From NCBI GenBank assembly GCA_009192285.1, contig WBVU01000003.1, positions 837,973 through 901,972 of the forward strand: a stretch of DNA of 64,000 bases. The letters are read 5' to 3'. Positions 57,088-64,000 of this stretch are shown piece after piece (the first letter of the stretch is position 1; each line of letters begins with the position of its first letter). Made by a program: the position numbers and the translations under genes. The DNA is from Morchella semilibera. Lineage: Eukaryota; Ascomycota; Pezizomycetes; Pezizales; Morchellaceae. The notes below the pieces were generated by a model. That model made no database searches. It saw only the letters and a list, made by a program, of their open reading frames with translations, and had not been told where the DNA came from.

Positions 57088-57921
57088 CTACAAGTCAAAC
57101 GGCCTCAACCTCCCTCCACCGCCAGCCGAATAAACACTGCACGGCGCCATCTCATCCTCGTCCTCACACAAGTATTCCTGGTCCACACCCCCATAATACT
57201 CATTAAAAAACTCCGCCGTCCTATATACCGGGTCTGCACGTTGCTTCGTTGCCGCTGACGCGGAGAGCATGCTATGAGCGCTGCAGTCCTCCGTGAGTGC
57301 CTGCGGCGCCCGTGCCTGCTGCTGCTGCTGTGCCTGCTGCTGAAGAAGCTGGTTGTGCGTAGTGAGGGCATGTGTGTAGGTCGTGTGGTCAATAATGCCG
57401 TGCGCGAGTGCGATTTCGAGGTCGTTCTGGGAGGTTGAGGAGCCGAGGTTGGAGTGAAGGAGATAATGGATGTAGGTATTTTGCTCCGCGGTTGTGGTGA
57501 TAGTTGTAGCTTGGTGTGCCTTTGGCTGCTGCTGTTGTGGTTGGGCAAGGAAGGTGGAGTAGGTGGGGTGGGTGTAGTGCTGGGAGACGGAGTAGTTGAT
57601 GGTTGTGGGTGGGGACATCGGGGGTGTCGCTGGTGGGTCTAGGAGGGAGAGGTTACTCGAAAAGAGGCTTGCGAGGTCGTCGGTGGTGGAGTCAGACCAT
57701 TGCTGTTGTCCGGGCTGGGGCTTTGTTGGGGGTGTAGTAGGGACGAGGTTTGTGGTTGAGGCACACTATGGACCTCAGTGTTAGCTGGTAGACAAGTGTT
57801 AGGAACGATAGTGGGAGTTAGCACTGACCTGCGAGCAGTATGGAATCTCGTCGTAGTCCATGCGGGGAAACTCGTCAATGTTGTTGCAGTTCAAGCAACG
57901 GACTGATACGTAAGGCATCAT
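57088..57921 (-). CDS. Zinc-ribbon, Gln/Thr-rich protein of unknown function
   Basis: Exons 57921-57829 and 57765-57088 (63-base intron) give 256 aa. The N-terminus carries a CxxC pair (VRCLNCNNIDEF) and a second, completed across the intron (YCSQCAST): a C-x2-C-x18-C-x2-C zinc ribbon. The rest is low-complexity, Pro/Thr-rich (ATPPMSPPTTI) and Gln-rich (two Q runs), with one helical, conserved-looking patch (NTYIHYLLHSNLGSSTSQNDLEIALAHGIID) and an acidic DEDEM near the end. It could be a transcription-related or RNA-associated adaptor, but the sequence does not say. It is divergent from the glutaredoxin-like gene at 58900. Confidence 0.72.
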
Positions 57922-58899
57922 ATTTTCAGCTAATGAGGGGGGGGTGGGTTAGCGGAAAAAGTTTTTCTATTAAATCTCGACATATGTCTCAGTTGCATGA
58001 CCCAAGAGATAGACAGGAGTGAGTATATGTGAAGTGCACTTTTTTTGGAGAATAAGTGAGACAGATATTTCTTTCTTTCTTCTAGTATATTATTCTTTGA
58101 TATGGCCTGATTCTCACTACCGCGAATCAAAAAAGACAGGAAACAAAAGGAAACGAAAAAATGAAACGAAATCGAATACCAGAGAAGAAAAACAGAAATT
58201 CCAAATTATAATATTTTTATTTGAAACTGAAGAAATTAATTCAAGGCGCGAGGGTGTGAGGGGTTAGAGAAACGGCGGGGAGGGCAAAAAATGGAACTGG
58301 AGAATAGGTGTGGTGGGGTAAATCTTGCAAGCTTGAATGGCGGGCGTCACTTGACTCTCGATGAACAACGACAACGTAAGGAGGGAGGTGCTAAGAATGG
58401 TGGTGAGCAATATCGTGATACCGACGCGACGTAGGATGTTTTTTCCAGGCGACAGAAGAGTAAGTAGGAAGAGTGAATATTTTCGAGGGCAGAGAAGGAG
58501 GAGGAGAAGAATAGCAGGTGGTGGATATATGTACTCAACAGTTTGCTAAGCAGGGCACATGATTGCATCGAGGGGTTCAAAACAACCAACAATAACAATC
58601 AGCTACCCCACCACACCACATCCTAAGTCATCACTTCCCCAGCACCACAGCCAATCCCGCCGTGACAGCACAGGGAGCTCTGGACCAGCGGTAGTAAAAG
58701 CCGCACTAAATTCACATCTCGACGGGATAGCTAAAGTTTAAAGTGGACTGGTTTGAGGGGTGGAGTGACTTTTTCGCCGACAGAGATCTTATCTTATCTT
58801 ATCATATCTTAGTAGCGTGACAACCAAGATCTCGAACAACCAACCAACGACAACACATCCATGCATGCGTGAGCAACGCTTAAACCTCCCATCTAGATC
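57922..58899. promoter_or_regulatory. Divergent promoter with a GATA-site cluster
   Basis: About 980 bases between two divergent genes. It includes a tandem GATA array (58785-58808). No gene is seen. Confidence 0.55.
58785..58808 (-). promoter_or_regulatory. Tandem GATA-factor sites
   Basis: Three TTATC units in immediate tandem (58789-58803) plus a fourth ATATC read as repeated GATAA on the minus strand. GATA factors in fungi (nitrogen, iron and light regulators) bind HGATAR. The array is about 90-110 bases before the ATG at 58900. Confidence 0.5.
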
Positions 58900-59271
58900 A
58901 TGTCGAAAGTCCTCCCCCGCCTGCCAATTCACATAACCTTCTTCACCCGCTCCAGCTGTGCCTTATGCACAAATGCGCGACAGAACTTAGCAGACGCATG
59001 GAAGCTACGGCCCTTTGAGTTCGCCGAAATCGACGTCATGGAGCCAGGACAACAGCAGTGGAAGGATATTTATGTAGGTTCCGCCAGTCGGGGCAGGGTG
59101 GGTTAACAAATTAACGGAAATTCGTAGGAATTCGATGTTCCGGTTATCCATGTCGCGAAAACGGGCAAGGGCACAGTTGTGGAGGAGGTAAAAAAGAAAC
59201 TCATGCACAGGTTTACCCCGGAGGAGATTGTGAAGGCTTGGGATGAAGTCAGGGAGCAAGGGGGCAAATGA
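58900..59271 (+). CDS. Glutaredoxin-like small protein
   Basis: Exons 58900-59073 and 59128-59271 (54-base intron) give 105 aa. The thioredoxin fold shows in ITFFTRSSCALCTNARQNL, with the CALC (CxxC) redox site at residues ~21-24; FAEIDVMEPGQQQW follows, then the cis-Pro strand DVPVIHV, which forms across the intron (Y-EFDVPVIHV). This matches the glutaredoxin-like DUF836 group of small fungal and mitochondrial proteins (yeast YDR286C-like). A role in thiol redox is expected, perhaps in mitochondria; the N-terminus (MSKVLPRLP) is short for a presequence. Confidence 0.85.
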
Positions 59272-62200
59272 TGTTACAGGTACTGACCTTTGGAAGGGAC
59301 GAATTTAGGCGCTCAACTGACTCCACCCTGGATAGGCCTTCAATCACGCCACTATTGTTGTTAATAACCACCTACCTAGAGCAGTTCCACGATTTCATTT
59401 AGAACGACTTCCACGATATTTTACTTTGTCAAGCCTCTCAAACTAAAGTTAGGCCTAGAATAGGACAGAAGCTGCTAGTCGATCAAACATACAACCCCAC
59501 CAACAGAGTACACTCCCAGCTATCAATGCGCCATCATTTGAGACGCCACTTCACTCAAACGCACATTCCACTATCCCATCCAGTTACAATGGACTCTCCA
59601 CCACTGATCTCCCCAACCCCCCATTAGCCCCGCACGCGCCACTCTTAGTTTATACGCAAACACTTTCCACATCTACGAGCCAATTTCGACCTTGTTCCTC
59701 TGCTTCCGAGTCAAAATTAACTCAAATACGAATAGCTACTCCATGCATAGTGCAGCCTAACTATAACCGCCGTTGACTAAGAAATGGAAACATTGAATAA
59801 CGAACCCAGAACCCAAAAACAACCGCACGGCCAACCCCCCGTGACCCAGACCCAAAGCACCATCTTCCTTTGTAACCCTTGACGCCACCATATCCCAGTA
59901 CCAGAGAAGAGTCATCGGCGATGGCTATGTGACAGCCTATGGGCCTCTAAGCTCTAAAGAGCTCCGGATATTTCGATGAGAAACTTCCTTGAGTGTTGGC
60001 TATTATCGTTTTAGACATCAACCTCCCCCCATCGGCCAAATGGAGGCTTTGGAGGGGAATGCAAGTTTGTGGTGAACATCTAGCGTTATTCCAGTAGTGT
60101 GGATACGAAATCTTTGGCGGGATTCATATCACACCCAGCCGCCGAAGTCTACAGAAAGGAATGAGGAGAGTTGGGTCTTCTGAAATTGTTTGTTTCTGCA
60201 TCTTTATTTCTATTAATTAGTTGGGACTGATATAGCCACAAAATACCCTTCTGTTGAGCCCGATTTCAACTCTCTTGTGACCGTAGGACCTTTGCTGCTG
60301 TTGTGATCTTGGTAAGAAACATGCACATAAGGCCCCAACCTGCCCTACCAGCTCAAAAAGCTACAACAAAAAGAGATAACAAACCACTCGAAATTAAAAC
60401 GTAAAAGACCCATGATTTCTGCACATCTTTCCCCATGATAGAGTACAATCCCCGCGTCCTCCTCCAAATACTCTCAATACCTCACCATCAAGCGAGTGAT
60501 ATTCTATGACTACCCTTCCGCGCGTTTACCCCCGTACTAGATTAACACGCGTGGTTTCGGCCTGGTTACCTCATCCAGGTCTTTATATTCCTTCCAGAAA
60601 GCCAAGACGACCGGCGGCGCGAAAATATCACTAGTGGGCCGCCGGTCACCAATGGTTTGCTTTAGACAAAGATGCTGTATTACATATACCTAGGGTTGGT
60701 CGCGAAAAGCTTTTTCTATATAAGACCCATGTGACCGGATATCACTTGGAATGTAAGGTTACGGGTGTGTACTTAGTAGTTATGCAATAGGTGTGTTTTG
60801 ATAGGTCTTGATATATTTTACGACTATATGGGCTTTAATAGATAGTCGGTCTGACCACTTCCCGCCATACATGGCTCCAGTAGATAGGCCCAAACTCTGC
60901 CTCAACACCATGATCGACCAACAACTCCGCTCCCAACCAAGAATTTACCAGCTTGGACCGCCAACTGGCACGGGTCCAAATTGACTACTCGACAGCTCTT
61001 CAACCCCCACTTTTCAGCCAGCCAAACCACCGGGCTCACAGACCCACCTGCTCGCCCTATGTTATTGACCATCTCCTGCGATGGGTGGCGCGCCCATACC
61101 CACTAGGAGCGAGATCTGATCAAAGGGCCAATAAACAAAAGACCCATCTAACCAGCCAGTAGTACAAAATCTAAAACCCCAGGTCTCGTTAATTAACCAC
61201 CCCGCGGAGGCGTTCCCTTTATTGCTAAAGACTCGGTACGTCATGCATGTAGCGTGCAAGAGGGGGAAAGATATTCCCAAGTATCGTTCAACCGATGGCT
61301 CTCGTCTTGATACTCACCTAGATAATCCCACCGCCGATGACAGATATCTCCCACCACGTAATAACACGGTAGTGTCTAAGAGAACTCACAGCTCAGGCCG
61401 GTCGATGTCGCCAAGAGCCAGGAGCTAAGGGAGCCCCTCAACGTCCTTGTTCCCGGGTATCCGTGTTCGCTGTCGTATATGATTATCATTCATTGTCATG
61501 AAGCAGCCCCTCGCCCTACCTCTTGACGGGCGGATATCCCCGCGACTCCTAGCCTCAGACCATCAAGTCTCCACAATGTCTACCAACCGTGCCAATATCT
61601 GAAATCCGGATCCCGTAGCCAGGGGCAGGCACGTTCCGTTTCCTCTCGAGTCTCGTAGCCAGGTCCATGTGTCCGGCCATCGCTTCAAGGTCTGGTTGTT
61701 ATCGATCCGCCATTTCTTGTCTGCCAGTACTGAAGAAAGGGGTGGTTGAAAGTGAAGCGCCATCCGGGGAATTTCACATTGCTTCGAGGCGTGGCTGTAC
61801 TGTAACTATTCAGAAGAATTATGCCGGGTCTTTCTACGGAGGCGGCGACGACAGTTGTAGAGGATGGCGGTTCCTTCGACGGAGATGCCCTTCCAGTACC
61901 CTTTCTCTTGCAGCAGCCGGGTAACTCTCCTGGAGTTGTTTTGGCACTTGATTGGGCTCATGATATTGCCAGTGCAGTAAACTTGACGGGGGGGGCACCA
62001 GTAAAATACCCCATGTGCCATTCGATTGCCATCTCATCTTCACACCCCAGTCCGAAGTTCCCCTACTCTCCCCCTCTCTCCCTATCCTAAAACGGCTAGA
62101 CCGCCGACACTAACCACACAATACCCCGCCTCCGCCCCCCGACTCCGCACTAGGTCGAGGGGTGGTAAAATAAAATACATCTTTCCTTAAGGAGCAGCCA

Positions 62201-63033
62201 GCACGCTGTGTTTGAGGCTTGGTTACGTACTGGCTGGCTATCGCATTCGTCACTTGTATACGTGCCTTCCATGATAGTCTGTGGGGGGGGAGCTGTTAGG
62301 GAGTGAGTGTGTTCTAGTTGATGTGTTTAATGGGCTCTACTCTACTAAGGCGTTATTCAAGCGAGGAAGAATGTGCGGCGGTGCTGGACGTAGCGTTGGG
62401 TACATGTAGGTACACACATGTAATAAGGGTGCATCATCATGTATTAACTAACATACATGTACTAACTCGTGCGAGCACTCAGCGCTCAGATAGCACTCTA
62501 CTTGGCGGCAAGCTTTCCGGTAAATATTCCACCCCGTATAAGCGTTAGTAGGTAACCCACCACAAACCTGCAGATCCCAATATAATCCCCGATAATTTTT
62601 TCATTTCTTTTTTTTTTTCATTAGCTGCAGATCCTCCGAATTATTTCTCTTTCACAGCACAATACCCTACTACAAGAACAGTCTAAGCCCGAATACGAGT
62701 GAGACATGATGAATCACCCCCCCTTCACCCACCCTTCGAAACACACGGACCTGCGCTAAGGTACTTGGTTGGGGCGCCCAGTTGTCACCTACCCAATATC
62801 CGAGACATCAAAACCTCATTTCCACCCCTATGCTAGACTACCGGTCCGATATGCTTATATGAGACATCTTCATTCCTTTTAAGTCAAAAGGGGGGTGGGA
62901 GGAAGGACGTTGACAATATTTAGACATTACTCCTCCTCCTCCCTCCCACACACGTTCCCGCCGCCGCCCCCCCCGTTCCTTACACCGCATCCCTTCACTC
63001 ACTCAGGGTACGGTATATTCATAATTCATTAAT
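59272..63033. other. Long gene-free region
   Basis: About 3.8 kb without a supportable gene. The ORFs at 61806-62090 overlap on both strands and show no coding preference. TACATGTA occurs at 62401 and 62454. It may be a long upstream region for the gene at 63034. Confidence 0.5.
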
Positions 63034-64000
63034 AATGGCACTACTCGCAACAACTACATCAGATAATTGGAATTGTGGAACCGACGGCTACTCGCCATGT
63101 CCGGTTTCAACCTCATCGTCGGAGAGGTAAGTCTCCTCTTTTACTTCGTCTGCTGATATATATCCTAACATACGTTAGCTCCTCCACCCCTTTATCCACA
63201 ACAATCGAGTCCTCGACCGCATGGGCATCGGCATCATCGTCCGCCTCCGCCTCCAAAGCGCCCCACCCGGAACCACGCCCCCATGACCAGTTCCGTCGGC
63301 TATATTCTAATTGGCGTCGCCAATCACCATCTTCGTGATCCTGGTGGGGGCCGGAATATTCTACTGGAGACGACGACGCCGTTCTGCCGCCGCCGCCGCC
63401 GCCGCCCCGCCACCGGACCCTGTTTTTCCCCCCATCGAAAAGAACGTATCAGATGCCGAGAAGGGGTACGCCGACGTACGGTTAGACACGGCTGTCTCAG
63501 AGCTAGACCCAGGGCCGGGAGGGATGGGGAAGGTGTTTATCGCTGAGCTGGACGGGTCGTCGATGGTTGGGGGGTGCATGGAATTGGACTCGAGCCCGGC
63601 TATGGCCGTAAGCCCAATCGCGGGCGTGAAGAGTAATTTGTTTATTTCGAGTGCTGTCACCAACGTGGGTGCAAGAAATAGTCGTTTCGCGCCAAGTATG
63701 TATTCGGGTAGCAGGCCCCAGCAGCTTCAGAGAGGGGGGGTAATGAGGTTCCAGGTACTAGCACGGGTATGGGTACGAGTGCAGGTGCAGGCGTAGGCAC
63801 GAGCGTAAGCAACAACAACAATAACAACACGTTTGTTGCGGAACTTGAGGCTCCTATGAGTGCCAGTGAAGCAGATAACAAGAGCATCGAGCTAGAAGAA
63901 ATGCCGCGCCACAGATCACAGAGGTTGAGATTCCTAGCTCAATCCTATTTACGGTCAAGAAGAGTTCGTCCGGGGAGAACTAGGAGATGGGCCGGAATCA
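63034..64000 (+). CDS. Single-TM, Ser-rich cell-surface protein, partial, frame interrupted
   Basis: The start ATG at 63034 (MALLATTTSDNWNCGTDGYSPCP) is followed by a Ser/Thr/Ala-rich ectodomain after an intron at about 63127-63178 (GTAAGT donor). A single membrane span follows (ITIFVILVGAGIFYW) with a poly-Arg stop-transfer, then a cytosolic tail with PPPDPVFPPI. The last part (NEVPGTSTGMGTSAGAG, Asn run, FVAELEAP) is open to the window edge. The frame changes at a few points, including a GGGGGGG run near 63734-63740. This layout resembles wall-sensor-like (WSC/Mid2-type) proteins of ascomycetes, but no WSC domain is seen. The gene is cut by the window end. Confidence 0.55.

Noticed and set aside
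61806-62090. Overlapping ORFs on both strands
   Set aside because: No conserved motif, no splice logic, and similar length in antisense frames; most likely chance.

Overview
The window looks like nuclear DNA of a filamentous ascomycete (Pezizomycotina; a class such as Leotiomycetes is only a guess). The grounds are genes broken by 53-94 base GT-AG introns, a NACHT-ankyrin NLR, a BIM1-like GPI protein and a fungal qa/qut-type gene cluster. GC-rich genes alternate with long AT-rich, gene-poor stretches holding small inverted-repeat elements.

Left arm (1-14.7 kb): accessory, AT-rich DNA. It has a ~200 bp tandem repeat (836-1640), several MITE-like elements, an ATGCAT-rich patch and, most notably, three tandem paralogues of a small one-TM protein (2107-2707, 4295-4760, 6354-6843). 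All three have a phase-0 intron at the same place. I recognise no described family.

Centre (14.8-37.8 kb): a ten-gene catabolic cluster. Quinate permease, two monofunctional quinate/shikimate dehydrogenases, a bifunctional type I dehydroquinase-shikimate dehydrogenase, a type II dehydroquinase and 3-dehydroshikimate dehydratase take quinate/shikimate to protocatechuate. An intradiol dioxygenase (probably hydroxyquinol 1,2-dioxygenase), maleylacetate reductase and a SCOT-family CoA-transferase take hydroxyquinol to 3-oxoadipyl-CoA. The link between the halves (protocatechuate to hydroxyquinol) has no obvious gene here; an NTF2/SnoaL-like protein at the right edge is the only candidate aromatic-acid enzyme of unknown role. 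Intergenic regions carry sites resembling the QA-1F/QUTA box (GGRTAARYRYTTATCC), though no qa-1F or qa-1S homologue lies in the window. They also carry five copies of GTGGGTTAGGGTT.

Right arm (37.8-64 kb): gene-poor DNA with MITEs, an F-box-like/ankyrin protein, a BIM1/X325-like GPI protein with a 12-base micro-exon, a polytopic membrane protein, an NLR with near-identical ankyrin repeats, a zinc-ribbon/Gln-rich protein, a small glutaredoxin-like protein and a partial single-TM protein running off the end.

Two window-wide signals stand out. The palindrome TACATGTA occurs at least 32 times, always outside the genes called here. Several otherwise good genes lose frame by single bases, mostly in G or C runs, which suggests consensus errors as much as gene decay.
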